Assembly (NCBI GenBank): GCA_004014935.1
Contig: CP025326.1
Coordinates: 1,364,001-1,428,000, forward strand
Length of the DNA stretch: 64,000 nucleotides
Direction: 5' to 3'
Origin: Saccharomycopsis malanga
Taxonomy: Eukaryota > Ascomycota > Saccharomycetes > Ascoideales > Saccharomycopsidaceae
Position numbers and translations under genes: made by a program. The notes under the pieces are model-generated. The model was not told the DNA's origin and searched no databases. It saw only the letters and a program-made list of their open reading frames with translations. The first letter of the stretch is position 1. Every line of letters begins with the position of its first letter. This document shows positions 49,217 to 60,025 of the stretch, one piece after another.

Positions 49217-51961
49217 TTATATGTCTTCTATAATCTTATCCAATCTGTCCTTGGTCACTTTACTTAAACCTTCGTATTCCATCAAAAAAGTACCTCTTCC
49301 CTTGGTCAAGCTCCGAAGCTTTGACAAGTAGCCAATCATTTCACGTAAAGGAGCATGTGCATGTATCACCTTGTTTCCAGCTTGATTCATCTCGGTTCTA
49401 TCAGAAGAGCCGTTAGTGAATGTGGAATCGTAAGGAAGGTATTGTTTTTCCAATTCTTTACTAACGTTGAAATTACTTAGTTCTTCCAAATCTAAAGTGT
49501 CTGCTTCTTCATCAACAGATAAAATGACAGCTTTTCTAGAACTGGTCAAATCATGTGAAACTTTACCAATGTCCTCATCGCTTGAGAACACTGAAATTTT
49601 CATTATAGGTTCAAGGATTGTGAAGTTTTTAGTGACATTCATTCCTCTTAAAGTTTCATTAATAGAGTCCCTTGTTAAAGAAAGAAGCGTCTTGATTTCT
49701 GCACTGCTTTTTGGAACGTTCCATTTGGTAAATTTTATCAAGACTGAACTTAAAGGTAAACTAGCTATTGGACCACCGTTTTGCAATGAGCTTATACAAG
49801 ATGAAAGCATTGCATTAACCACTTGCTCGTACTTTACCTGTAAAGGCCATATCAAGGAATCGTCTTTCTTCCCAGCTTTGGATGCTTTGATATAGTTTTG
49901 AACTTCTATCGGTGCTGCTGAAAGAGGAATATAAGCCAAGTTGTTATCATTAGGAAGCAAAATGAGCTCATCATCCAGAACGTCTTCGAACATTGGATGA
50001 TCTTCCGCAGCTCCATCAAAAGGCTCTATGGAAAATTCAAGTTCAAACACATCTTCTGGGGCGGAAGAGTTTTCTAACTCCTTTTTAACGGTTCCTGAAC
50101 TGTTTAACAAAGTTTCCTTATAGGTAACCATCACTTTGCTTATATCACATTTTGTTTTCAAGTCATTAATGAGTCTGTCTTTGACAATTTCTAAATGTAA
50201 TTCTCCCATACCACTGATTAGAGTTTGTCCCTCTTCGTTTTCAAACACAGACAAACTAGGGTCTTCTCTTAGCAAAATTTTCAAGTTTTCGTCCATAACC
50301 CTTTTATCACTAAGAGTTTTTGGCTCTAAACTGGTGATAAAGATGGAAGGAGGTACCACAATAGGGTTCAAAGATATTCCAGTCTCCAAATCTTTGAAGG
50401 ACTTGAGACCATCTTTTTTGATGAAATGAGTAATGAAAGTATCACCAGTCTTAAGCTCATTGAGATCGTTTAAATGAAGCGAATTATTATTGCCCATATC
50501 AAAAGAGTCGGAAGAAGAAAAATTATTCTCATCAGAAGAATCTACGGATGAAACTAAAGAAACTGTCATCACACCGATATTACCACAGGTCAATTTATCT
50601 ATGGTATAAGTGTTGTTACCGTTGATAAGAAACAAGTTGTTGATTCTGAACTTTTTGCCAGTCCGAGTATTCAAAATAGTTGCGCCATTCTGCACTCTGC
50701 CAGAATAAACTCTTATGAAAATCATAGGCAACTTTCTATAATCTGTGATAACCTTGAAGGCCAAACCAAGAGATAGTTGATTGTTTTTGTTCACTACAAG
50801 ACCTGAAGTGTTATCAACTTTAGCTGAAACCACAGCGGCTTGTTGCAATACTTTACTAGCCGTTCTATTTTGTCTTTTCTTTTTATTACCATGAATTCCA
50901 GAATGTTTAGAGGTGATCTCAGGCAACTGTGTTTCATTAGGATTAGGTAAAAAATCTACCACTGCATCTAATAAAGGTTGAACTCCAATGTTTCTGAAAC
51001 TGGCACCACATAAAACCGGAGCAACATGATTGTTTAACGTAGCACTCCGCAACGCTTTTTTAATGGAGCTGGGGTTGACTTTGAGGTAATTCTCGTCAGC
51101 CTCGAGAAACTCGTCAACAAGTTGGTCATCGTATTCACATAACGTCTCAATGACAGATTCCCTTGCTTTACAAAGCTCTTCATATTGGCTAGCATACTTG
51201 GATTGGGATTCTTCTAAATTAATCACTGAGATCTTAGGATCATTTTCACGTACTGCAAAATCCCATTTGAGCAATTTTTTGTTGATAATATCCACTACTC
51301 CTGTGAAAATTGGTTCTCTGGTTTCTGGATTTTCTACAAAATATGGCAAATTCACAAGCACAATCTTAGTCTTCAATTTCGAGATGATTTCCTTACAAGT
51401 TCGACTGTATCCACTGCCCATTCTGTCCATCTTGTTGATGAAAATCACACTAGGCAATTTCAAAGCTTTGGCTTGTTTCCATACTTTTTCTGTCTGGGCC
51501 TCCACTCCAGCAACAGCATCCAATATCGTCACCGCACCATCCAACACCCTCAACGACCGAATCACTTCGAACGTGAAGTCAGCATGGCCTGGAGTATCTA
51601 TCACATTGATCTTATGTTGGTTCCATGGTAGAGTAACTGCTGCTGATTGTATAGTGATGCCTCGGTCTCTTTCTGCCGGTAAATAATCTGTTATAGTGTC
51701 TCCTTGATCAACATCTCCAATCGACTTGATCGAGCCCGAGTAATATAGCATTCTCTCTGTGGTCGTGGTCTTCCCAGCATCTATATGTGCAATAATACCT
51801 ACATTACGTATTCTGCTGATCGGTATTTGATTTATGCTAACATCAGCATTATTGACTTGTTTAGAAACCGTAGCATAATTACGTCGCCACCCAAGGCACC
51901 CTTTAGTATAATTCCCAAGATACCTTGAAATCAAAGGTCCTCGTAGACTTGCCAAACTCAT
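49217..51961 (-). CDS. MEF2: Mitochondrial ribosome-releasing factor EF-G2
   Basis: Mef2 is the mitochondrial EF-G2 GTPase that, with the recycling factor Rrf1, splits ribosomes after termination. From the ATG at 51961 the protein is 914 residues; an upstream extension to 52111 in the frame is hydrophobic, lacks support and is rejected. A basic N-terminus (SLASLRGPLISRYLGNYTKG) fits a pre-sequence. GTPase motifs: G1 HIDAGKTTTTE near residue 60, G2 RGITIQSAA, G3 DTPGHADF, G4 NKMD. Later, TLISGMGELHLEIV marks domain III and RGTFLMEYEG domain V. It is longer than baker's yeast Mef2 (819) because of polar insertions, including a Ser/Asn/Asp-rich one near residue 480. MEF1-type EF-G1 is less likely given these insertions and divergence. 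Confidence 0.88.
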   Translation of the reverse strand: MSLASLRGPLISRYLGNYTKGCLGWRRNYATVSKQVNNADVSINQIPISRIRNVGIIAHIDAGKTTTTERMLYYSGSIKSIGDVDQGDTITDYLPAERDRGITIQSAAVTLPWNQHKINVIDTPGHADFTFEVIRSLRVLDGAVTILDAVAGVEAQTEKVWKQAKALKLPSVIFINKMDRMGSGYSRTCKEIISKLKTKIVLVNLPYFVENPETREPIFTGVVDIINKKLLKWDFAVRENDPKISVINLEESQSKYASQYEELCKARESVIETLCEYDDQLVDEFLEADENYLKVNPSSIKKALRSATLNNHVAPVLCGASFRNIGVQPLLDAVVDFLPNPNETQLPEITSKHSGIHGNKKKRQNRTASKVLQQAAVVSAKVDNTSGLVVNKNNQLSLGLAFKVITDYRKLPMIFIRVYSGRVQNGATILNTRTGKKFRINNLFLINGNNTYTIDKLTCGNIGVMTVSLVSSVDSSDENNFSSSDSFDMGNNNSLHLNDLNELKTGDTFITHFIKKDGLKSFKDLETGISLNPIVVPPSIFITSLEPKTLSDKRVMDENLKILLREDPSLSVFENEEGQTLISGMGELHLEIVKDRLINDLKTKCDISKVMVTYKETLLNSSGTVKKELENSSAPEDVFELEFSIEPFDGAAEDHPMFEDVLDDELILLPNDNNLAYIPLSAAPIEVQNYIKASKAGKKDDSLIWPLQVKYEQVVNAMLSSCISSLQNGGPIASLPLSSVLIKFTKWNVPKSSAEIKTLLSLTRDSINETLRGMNVTKNFTILEPIMKISVFSSDEDIGKVSHDLTSSRKAVILSVDEEADTLDLEELSNFNVSKELEKQYLPYDSTFTNGSSDRTEMNQAGNKVIHAHAPLREMIGYLSKLRSLTKGRGTFLMEYEGLSKVTKDRLDKIIEDI

Positions 51962-52725
51962 CTCTTTGGTTCTCTTTATTGTAATTATAGCTTCATAATA
52001 TTCGATACGTCTGAAATTTCGCCATAAAAAAATTGATATACCACTCGGCCGGACTCTATTAATGTCTATACTGGCTATTAGAAGTAAAACGGTAAGATAG
52101 AATATAGTCAACCAAAGAAAAGGAGGAATGAATTTTATATTATGGAAGAAGTGAAGTTTGTGAACAAATGAGTTGAAAAAAAAAATATAATACTTAAATA
52201 GTAATTAGAATGCGTATATATGTAAATTTACGTATAAAGCAGAATTCCAGTGGCTCAAACTACCAAAACTATCTAGAACAATGATTTATTCTGCTTAAAT
52301 TCATCACCTGTCTTACTTTTGAAAGTAGTATTAGCATTTTTCAATAGCACAAGGTACCGAATGATCATAAATTTTGCTTTATTTTACTGGTATTTCACGA
52401 GAACTTTTAGAAACTCAACCTAAATTTTCTTCTCTCTGCTAAGCTTCTTCTCAACCTGTATTGACTTGAGGCTACAAATTTAGAATTACTATATAATTTT
52501 CAGATAGCAAATCTTCTAGTTGCTACAGTGTTTTTAGTAATTTTAGCAAACGTTTATTAAAATAAAAATGCTACCCACATATAGGCTATGGAGCAAATAA
52601 GTAATATGAATTTTTTTTGAATGTTGTGATAAATAAGTTCTTGAATAAATTTTGGTTAAGTTTTTGAACAAAAATAAGAAAACTGTAAAATCCGAAAGGC
52701 AGTGTTTTATAATCTATTACAAAAG
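51962..52725. other. MEF2 promoter and ADP1 3' region
   Basis: This 764-bp AT-rich interval carries the MEF2 promoter and the ADP1 terminator. I see no notable repeat or motif in it. Confidence 0.5.
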
Positions 52726-55700
52726 TCATCTTTTTTCAACCACAAAGTAGTGCAATGAGAGGAAGCCAGCGACTAGAAAGACGGCTGCCCAGATACCCAA
52801 GGAGACAGTGTCTTGCCACATTGCGCCTACGTTAAAGCCAAATGTGCTCAAGATTGTTGCGCCTGGAATTTCTATTTTCAAGCCGTATTTGGTCTCTCTT
52901 AAAACCAACGATTTGACTTCGTTAATTATAAGAGCCTCGTACCCGTAATGGAATGTGGAAAGGTATTTCAAGATGTTGAGATCAATTTTGAAGTTAGTTT
53001 CGCGGACAGCAGAGTCCAAAGTTTGTAGAGCTGAACTTGCTGCGCTGTCGCCGTTTTTAGCATTGATGAAAAGACCAGAGAACAACATTGAGAAAAGTAA
53101 AATCAATACACCTACCAAAGTAGCATTACCACTTTCTTTTAGAAGAATGCCAACGATGAGGATTTCCAACGAAGTGGCAAGATTAAAAAGAATTAAAATC
53201 AAAGCTGCTTTCAAAAAGCCTTGTTCTTCCATGTTAAGTCCCACCAATGGATATGTGATAGCGAGAACAATAATAGGAGGCAAGAGTCTCAATGGAAGCA
53301 CGTCACATAGAATTTTTGTTAAGTAATAGCTGAAGGTGGAGTAATAATTGTTGGATCTTTCACGCATAAACACAATTCTTTCAATAGAGAAAGAATGCAA
53401 ACCAGTCAAAGTGGAAAAGCCAAAGAATGATAAGACGAAGAAGAACAATCCCATACGGTTTTGGAAACCACTGATATCATTGCTGATGTTGTAATACAAA
53501 AGACCAATAAAGGAGCCCATGAATATGGAAAGAAGATACTGGGTAAGCAACAAGCGAGGATTACGATAAATATTCTTAAATGTTCTGGAAGACAAGATCA
53601 ATATTTGCAGAGGAATCGAGGCCTGCTTAAAATTAGCATTGTTACTTTCTTTGATAAAGTTTTTCTGTTTGCTTGAGTCTGGGCCGTTATTGAATTGATC
53701 ATTTAAAGAGGCAATTTCTTGCAAAATCTCTTCGGCATATCTAGAATTTTGAAATAAAGACACGATTTTGGCTCCAATTATGTTATGTTTGGAAGACACA
53801 GTAGAAAGTTGCGAGTGGCCTAAAGTAGAGCCAAGTTCATCACGGTGTGAAGCATAATGAGCCCATTCGTTGGTAGTGTCAATCTCGGATTCGCGTCTCG
53901 CTAATAAACGAGAAAGATCATGTTCATCGTCATCATCATCAGCAGCAGCAGCAGCGTTCTCTATGTCAACACCAGAACCAAACTTGATTAGATCTTTTCC
54001 TTTGGCAGCAGCATTTCCTTTGGAATCAGAGGTGATATCAATCAAGTAGTCAGCAATGTTGTATCCCAAAGGACATTTGTAACCAAACTCTTGGAATATA
54101 TCATTGCAACGTAGCATATCACCAGAATAGACTACCTGGCCTTCGGTTAACAACAACAACTTGTCGAACATGGCAACGATGTTACTTCTAGGCTGGTGGA
54201 TGGTGAAAACGATAGTTCTTTCGTAATCTCTAGAAAGTCTTACAAGACATTCGATGACTTTTTTTGCATTGTAAGAATCCAAGCCAGATGTCGGTTCGTC
54301 CAAGAAAAGAATGGAAGGAGATGTCACCAATTCACAAGCAATAGCAACTCTGCGTTTCTCACCACCAGAAATGCCTCTTTCAAGATCAGAGCCTATCAAC
54401 CTGTCTTTAATTTTCAAAATACGTAACTCGTCCAATACTTCTAGAACACGCAGTTTCTTGGCACTGGTGGACATTGATCTAGGAAGTCTAAGCAAAGCAC
54501 TGTTAAGCACAGTTTCATACACCGTAAGAGTAGGGATAAGATAATCTTCTTGGTCGACAAACCCAATTATTTTTTTGTAATCCCTGAATTCTAATTCCTG
54601 ACCGTTTATCAAGATCTTTCCTGATTTTATGCCGTCTTTGTTCTTACCAGCCAATATATCTAACAAGGTTGTTTTGCCAGCTCCCGAACCGCCCATAATA
54701 GCCAACATCTCACGAGGCTTTACCACCCCAAACGCGTCCTGCAACACCTTACGGCCTTTGACCTCGTACGAAATGTTCTCAAATGTGAGTGCTACTGGCA
54801 CATGTGAGCTAATAAGCGAGCTGTTGCTGAGATGATTGTCGCTTCCGTTGGTGCTAGACTCATCGTCTGGAAGACTGATGCTGTCGTCGCCAAAAAGAGG
54901 AGACTTTTTGATATAGAATACGAGAACAACAACAAGACATGCTACCCCTATGACAATAGAAGATATAAAAAACAAGTTGTATAAAGAAAACTTCTTTTTA
55001 GGAGGTGAGAAATAGCCTGGAATCTCACTATAATGAACACATTCACCCGACTCACAGTGCAAAGTGATGTAAGGATCGCCGAAAACAGAAAGAATCAAAT
55101 CGTTCATACTAGGTTCGGAAAACTGACAGTTACGCTCTGCTACGTTACAAGAGAACGAGCCTGGTCCTCTGATAGTCTCGGTCAAAAACTCGGAAATATC
55201 TATTGAGCCAGCTTCCCCACAAAGCATCTTTCCAGGTATACATTTACACGCGACGGTGTCACATTGGTAATCGCTGGTGTTTGTTGCAAGGTCGTAATTT
55301 AAAGAGCATTTGTTCAAATCACAATAGAACGATTCACTCTGGTCAATCCAGAATTGAAAATTACAGTTTCCAGAGGTCTTATTGCACGAAAAGGTCACTT
55401 GTGGTTTCTTTCCGTTCAAAATGGCAACGATTTTCTTATTGGTGACATCACACATCTGATGAAACTTGTTAACAATAAGCCCTTGCTTATAACAAGTGCC
55501 TTTAAGTCCTCCCTCAGGCATAAACGCGTCACACACACTATCCTCTTCACAGATATTGCAATTGATACCAGACCATCCAGGCCTACAGTCACATGAGGTT
55601 TGGTTCTCGCCCCGAAGTGGACGGTGCTCGCCATCAGCAAGCGAGCCACACACAGGCTCGGCACAATCAACACCTCCAAATCCCGGAATACAGTCACATT

Positions 55701-55941
55701 GGCCAGTATATTCGTTACACCGAGAGTACTGTTTGCATTCATACATTGGTAACATGCAATTGAAACATGGAGGGCACTTGTCTCTGTCATTTGGAACACC
55801 CTGGCGAGGATTAGATAGAACTTGCTCTAGCTCCTGGGTCATCATATGGGTGTTTTGGTTCGCACTGGCAACCCAGCCACACGACAAGAGAAATAGTAAT
55901 ATATACGGCGTCAACACCATCCTGGAGGCCTTGGGTAGCAT
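52726..55941 (-). CDS. ADP1: ABCG-type transporter with EGF-like ectodomain
   Basis: Adp1 is a reverse-orientation half-size ABC transporter of unknown substrate. The 1,071-residue protein has a signal peptide (about 1-27, YILLFLLSCGWVASA), a Cys-rich ectodomain with EGF-like modules (about 55-135; CNEYTGQCDCIPGFGGVDC), a first span near residue 340, then the ABC domain: Walker A GGSGAGKTTLLD near 417, signature ISGGEKRRVAIA near 530, Walker B ILFLDEPTSGLDS. An acidic linker with AAAAADDDDDEHD follows, then a six-span membrane domain with the typical FQNRMGLFFFVLSFFGFST. It matches baker's yeast Adp1 (1,049). Its two CTG codons lie in a KK-x-RV block and before an ILIL helix, where a small or polar residue is plausible. 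Confidence 0.96.
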   Translation of the reverse strand: MLPKASRMVLTPYILLFLLSCGWVASANQNTHMMTQELEQVLSNPRQGVPNDRDKCPPCFNCMLPMYECKQYSRCNEYTGQCDCIPGFGGVDCAEPVCGSLADGEHRPLRGENQTSCDCRPGWSGINCNICEEDSVCDAFMPEGGLKGTCYKQGLIVNKFHQMCDVTNKKIVAILNGKKPQVTFSCNKTSGNCNFQFWIDQSESFYCDLNKCSLNYDLATNTSDYQCDTVACKCIPGKMLCGEAGSIDISEFLTETIRGPGSFSCNVAERNCQFSEPSMNDLILSVFGDPYITLHCESGECVHYSEIPGYFSPPKKKFSLYNLFFISSIVIGVACLVVVLVFYIKKSPLFGDDSISLPDDESSTNGSDNHLSNSSLISSHVPVALTFENISYEVKGRKVLQDAFGVVKPREMLAIMGGSGAGKTTLLDILAGKNKDGIKSGKILINGQELEFRDYKKIIGFVDQEDYLIPTLTVYETVLNSALLRLPRSMSTSAKKLRVLEVLDELRILKIKDRLIGSDLERGISGGEKRRVAIACELVTSPSILFLDEPTSGLDSYNAKKVIECLVRLSRDYERTIVFTIHQPRSNIVAMFDKLLLLTEGQVVYSGDMLRCNDIFQEFGYKCPLGYNIADYLIDITSDSKGNAAAKGKDLIKFGSGVDIENAAAAADDDDDEHDLSRLLARRESEIDTTNEWAHYASHRDELGSTLGHSQLSTVSSKHNIIGAKIVSLFQNSRYAEEILQEIASLNDQFNNGPDSSKQKNFIKESNNANFKQASIPLQILILSSRTFKNIYRNPRLLLTQYLLSIFMGSFIGLLYYNISNDISGFQNRMGLFFFVLSFFGFSTLTGLHSFSIERIVFMRERSNNYYSTFSYYLTKILCDVLPLRLLPPIIVLAITYPLVGLNMEEQGFLKAALILILFNLATSLEILIVGILLKESGNATLVGVLILLFSMLFSGLFINAKNGDSAASSALQTLDSAVRETNFKIDLNILKYLSTFHYGYEALIINEVKSLVLRETKYGLKIEIPGATILSTFGFNVGAMWQDTVSLGIWAAVFLVAGFLSLHYFVVEKR

Positions 55942-57172
55942 ATTAGAGTAGCACAGTGTTAATCGAGGTTCGTCAGCTCCTGTATAACAGTGTAATCAGA
56001 AGGCGTTTATCGAGTAGCATCGCTGGTTGATTGTCGTGAGGTCATCGCACCTGGACATATTAAGGGGTGAGGGGGTGTCAGTATAAGCTGTCAACTATAT
56101 GGTTATAATGATAGTAATATCTTATATTTCGAGCCCAAAACATATAGTCACCTTATAAGATGAGGCCATAACACAATAATATTCATGTACATGACTATAA
56201 GCGAACTTTTTCTGAAAAAAAATATTACAATGTATAGTAGAAATTGTCAGTTTTTTGAAGCATGTTGTTAAACTGATAAGTGTTGCTAAACTGATAAGCT
56301 GGCGAGTTTTTCAAAAAGCATCTAGACTTTATCTTTATTTGGACACAGCATTGTAGATTGGGTTTGAAATACTATGTATTTTAGGGTATTTAAAATTATT
56401 CAAATATCTACAGTTCATATTCCATAAAACATCAGCTAAGATTGAACCTTCTATGTGAGATTCGAAATGAGTAAGCGATAAGGCTGTTTGAGCTGCTATA
56501 CCTATTAATATACATGATCAGGTTATAAATTGCAAATGTATCGGTAATATGATTGAAATTATACTAATATTGTGTTTGATGTGTATACATCTTAGTAATT
56601 TTACAATTAAAATTAGTGATATCCATTCAATCCTCACTTGTACCTAGCATAATAGTAACAAAGTTTGTATCAAACACCTTCAAGTATATAACTGAGAAAC
56701 ACGACGTAGACGAAAGTCTAGTGCTTACTTCCAACATATCAGGTGTTCAGGAAAAAGATGGTGGGCAGCTTACAATGACCGGAACATGATTGGATTTTCC
56801 CCACTGGGTTTTACCAAGTCCCTTTAAATATAGAATGTATATACGAAACTGACTGGGCTAGAAATATATGGTGTTATTATCCTCAAAATACCCTTTTAAC
56901 TATCAATCATGTCTGGATGTTTCAATGTCAAGATGTCCAAATGTTCTGGTGTCGACACTCGCAATCTTTGAAATTTTCTTTGTTCTTCCAAAATCATTAC
57001 GTAACCGCCGGAAAAACTATGCCATTCCTTTCGTTCTTTGATGTCATGACAGGGCGACTGTCTATATCTGGGTTGTTCCATTTAAACTTTTGATATCGTC
57101 TTTTCTTCTTTCCAAAGATTTCTCTCTCACTCTCTTTTTTTCTCTCGTTCACGACAGACCTTCGATATCAAC
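55942..57172. other. Divergent promoter region ADP1/ROD1-like
   Basis: This 1,231-bp region contains an 18-bp tandem duplication (56263-56298), a stretch similar to 46557 (at 56122), and a CT-rich tract (57099-57149) directly before the arrestin gene start, probably in its 5' leader. A 61-codon frame at 56896-57081 is not supported. Confidence 0.55.
56263..56298. repeat. 18-bp tandem duplication
   Basis: TGTTGTTAAACTGATAAG (56263-56280) is followed directly by TGTTGCTAAACTGATAAG (56281-56298), one base different. No function is assigned. Confidence 0.85.
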
Positions 57173-60025
57173 ATGGGCTATCTTACACGGTCCTCTGGCT
57201 CGGGGCCGAAAGCCGCAGCTCCTCATACGCCGTTATTTGAGATTCGGTTGAATGGACTTGATCGTGATGTTGTGGTGATAAAAGGGCCTCCTACTGAGGC
57301 TTCCTCGGTGCTTCTTCTGGGGAAGATTGTGCTATCGACAAATGAGCCTATGCATATCAGAAAGCTTTCGCTCAAATTGTATGGGGATCTACGACTTAAT
57401 TGGATCGAGCATCTTGAGTCCGCCAGCGCAACTTACTCGAAACCTACTCGTTATTTACGCCGTATATATGAACATTCCTGGGACAATTTTCCTATCCAAA
57501 GTTATGCTGAAGATGGTCTGCTGAGCGCTGACGATGCTCCTGAACATGCCAAGTTACCTTTTCATTTGAAAAAAAACTCAAAGTCTTCTACATCGTTGCT
57601 ATCTATGAATAAAAACAAGCAACCTGATCTGGCTTCTCTTAGCACTACTCCTACTGATTCTTCTACTGCGTTGAACAGACTTAGTTGGAGTGCAAGCAGC
57701 AACAACAACAACAGTCTGGCAGCCGCTGATTCTCTTGCTGGACCTGCCGTCATCTCTCATGGCAATCAAGGCGGCCATACGTTGGCAAGAGGTAACTACG
57801 AGTTTCCTTTTCTGGTGTTTTTACCTGGAAACCTCAATGAAAGTGTAGAAGGTCTTCCTGGAGGATCGGTGCTTTACAAATTGGAAGCTTCTATCGAACG
57901 TGGCAAGTTCACCAAGAAAAAAGTCTGTTCCAAACATTTACGTATTATCAGAACCCTCACCCCAGATGCCCCTGAGTTGGCCGAAACCATGTCTATTGAC
58001 AACAATTGGCCTAATAAGATCGAATATACCATCAGTATTCCATCGCGTGCCATGGCAATAGGCTCAGCCTGTCCTATCAACTTTTTGATGGTGCCTCTTC
58101 TCAAGGGCTTAAAGTTGGGAAAGATCACCATCAAATTAGTTGAATATTACAATTTTATCGGAACTAATAATAAACACAGCCACTCCAATGATCGTGTGAT
58201 CTCACAAGTTATCATTCCTAAACCGGATGACGCCATTTATGATGAAACAGAACCACGTTTGTTGACTGATGATAACCCTACAATGAATCCAGCCAATAAT
58301 TTCATGAAACTTTCGTATGACCGTTGGGAGCTCGAAAAGTCTCTTCACATCCCACCTAGTTTGAGCAAATGTACTCAAGATGTAGCCGTAGGTAAAAACT
58401 TAAAAGTTCGTCACAAGCTCTCCATTGTAGTTGCTTTGAAGAATCCAAATGGCCATACCTCTGAGCTCCGCGCGACGTTGCCTGTCATCCTCTACATTTC
58501 TCCTTACGTCACCGTCTCTGCAAAATACAGTGAACAGGCTGTTCTTTACAGTTTCTCAGACAGTATTCCTGAATTGTCTGCAGAACATAACGTTGCTGGT
58601 ACCGCAGCAGCCAACGCTAAGAACAAAAAACAGTCGGTTCCATCACCAACATACAAGAAAAAATCAAACCCATCTTCTAACTCATCTTCCACCACTGATT
58701 TAAAAGCTCTCAGCAATCTCCCACCTCCGCCTCCAGCGGCAATTGGATCCAAGGACTTTTCTGAGGAACCGGACGACGAAATCTTGTTTTCAGGCGCAGA
58801 AACAAGTACTGTTGTAGATGCAAATACTGGAAGACCAGACTTGGTCGCCCCTCCAAATTACGGAAGTCACATCTATGACAAGCTTTGGTCAGACATCGAA
58901 ACTCCTGGTGTCATGACTCCTGCAGAAATCATGACCCCTACCGGTCTAAGAACTCCTCCTAATGGTTATGTTCCTCCTGGTGCCCAAAGTGCTCCTGGTC
59001 TTGTTGGAGCCAGAACTCCTGGCAACCAAACCCCTACGTCATCGAGTCTCAAGCTCTCGCAAAGCAAGTTCAATTCTCAATTGACTAAACATTTGAATGA
59101 ATTGCATTTGCAACGATTGGCAGAGGAAGAGAACGAAGGATCTATCGATAGTGTGACTGGACGTATCAATGAGCCCCACACAGCAGTCTCGCCTCCTAGT
59201 GGAAATGCTCCTCCTGAGTTTGTTATTGATTCTGATAAGAATGAAACCAATGAAAATACCGAATCAACTGTTGGCGATATTCCAACTCCTGCAAACAATA
59301 CTAGCGGACAAATGGATTATTTTTCTATTCCAAAAGCTCAAAATAGAAATGGAATTGCTACTCCAATGTCACCAGATGCCTTTCATTTATCAAGAAGCAA
59401 TTCTTCAAACTTGTTGCTGACTCTTGGTGGAGGTTTGCAATCGCCTGGCGAAGCTTCTTCTAGCTGGAATAATAACAGTTTATCTAGAGTCCCTTCTTAT
59501 GAGACCGCTATGAAATCTAACACTGATATGGCTTTGTTGTCTCCGGCTTATGATGTGTCATTTGATAATTCCTCGCTGACTTCCATTAACAATCCAAGCA
59601 CCAGTCAACGTCCTGCATTTGCCAGGGCAGTTTCCACTGGTAATTTAACAAAATCTTTTGGCTCTTCCGGCGGTACCACTCCTACTCGCCCTGGGGCTAA
59701 AAGAAATAATAGTTTTCTTCATTTGAGGTTTGGTGGCGGCAATAATAATGCCCTGAAGTCCAAAACCGATCTCAAGAATTCCCACAGTTCTACCGGCCTC
59801 GGCCATAGAAAGGAAAACAGTTTGAAATCATTCCAATTAAACATTCCTAATAAAAACTCTAAAGCCTCTGCATCAGATGCCTCAAGTGTTACCAGTAGCG
59901 CTAACAATAATAGTTCTTCTGCAGCAAGCGAATCAGACCCAAATGCTTCGAAAGATAAGGTGCTTTTGAACCAAGGAGCTGCCGGAGGTTTGGAACTCGG
60001 AATAAAGAGAAAACATGCAAAATAA
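57173..60025 (+). CDS. ROD1: Alpha-arrestin, Rod1/Rog3 type
   Basis: Rod1/Rog3 arrestins bring the Rsp5 ubiquitin ligase to sugar and other transporters for endocytosis. The 950-residue protein opens with the family block FEIRLNGLDRDVVVIKGPPT, then an arrestin-N domain (about 20-270, with YEFPF and NESVEGLPGGSVLYKLEASI), and an arrestin-C domain (about 280-475). The tail is long, Ser/Asn/Pro-rich, and includes APPNYGS near residue 560, a true PPxY that binds Rsp5 WW domains, and VPSYETA near 773, a weaker PY-like motif known in Rod1. Codon 49 is CTG in SVLLxGKIVLS, where relatives have Ser or another small residue. Which of ROD1 or ROG3 it corresponds to cannot be told; single-copy yeasts have one. 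Confidence 0.9.
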   Translation: MGYLTRSSGSGPKAAAPHTPLFEIRLNGLDRDVVVIKGPPTEASSVLLLGKIVLSTNEPMHIRKLSLKLYGDLRLNWIEHLESASATYSKPTRYLRRIYEHSWDNFPIQSYAEDGLLSADDAPEHAKLPFHLKKNSKSSTSLLSMNKNKQPDLASLSTTPTDSSTALNRLSWSASSNNNNSLAAADSLAGPAVISHGNQGGHTLARGNYEFPFLVFLPGNLNESVEGLPGGSVLYKLEASIERGKFTKKKVCSKHLRIIRTLTPDAPELAETMSIDNNWPNKIEYTISIPSRAMAIGSACPINFLMVPLLKGLKLGKITIKLVEYYNFIGTNNKHSHSNDRVISQVIIPKPDDAIYDETEPRLLTDDNPTMNPANNFMKLSYDRWELEKSLHIPPSLSKCTQDVAVGKNLKVRHKLSIVVALKNPNGHTSELRATLPVILYISPYVTVSAKYSEQAVLYSFSDSIPELSAEHNVAGTAAANAKNKKQSVPSPTYKKKSNPSSNSSSTTDLKALSNLPPPPPAAIGSKDFSEEPDDEILFSGAETSTVVDANTGRPDLVAPPNYGSHIYDKLWSDIETPGVMTPAEIMTPTGLRTPPNGYVPPGAQSAPGLVGARTPGNQTPTSSSLKLSQSKFNSQLTKHLNELHLQRLAEEENEGSIDSVTGRINEPHTAVSPPSGNAPPEFVIDSDKNETNENTESTVGDIPTPANNTSGQMDYFSIPKAQNRNGIATPMSPDAFHLSRSNSSNLLLTLGGGLQSPGEASSSWNNNSLSRVPSYETAMKSNTDMALLSPAYDVSFDNSSLTSINNPSTSQRPAFARAVSTGNLTKSFGSSGGTTPTRPGAKRNNSFLHLRFGGGNNNALKSKTDLKNSHSSTGLGHRKENSLKSFQLNIPNKNSKASASDASSVTSSANNNSSSAASESDPNASKDKVLLNQGAAGGLELGIKRKHAK

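Noticed and set aside
51962-52111. 50-residue N-terminal extension of MEF2
   Set aside because: It is hydrophobic and acid-containing, unlike a pre-sequence, while the Met at 51961 is followed by a good basic pre-sequence.
56896-57081. 61-codon minus-strand frame in the arrestin promoter
   Set aside because: Short, unrecognised, and inside a promoter with no supporting signal.
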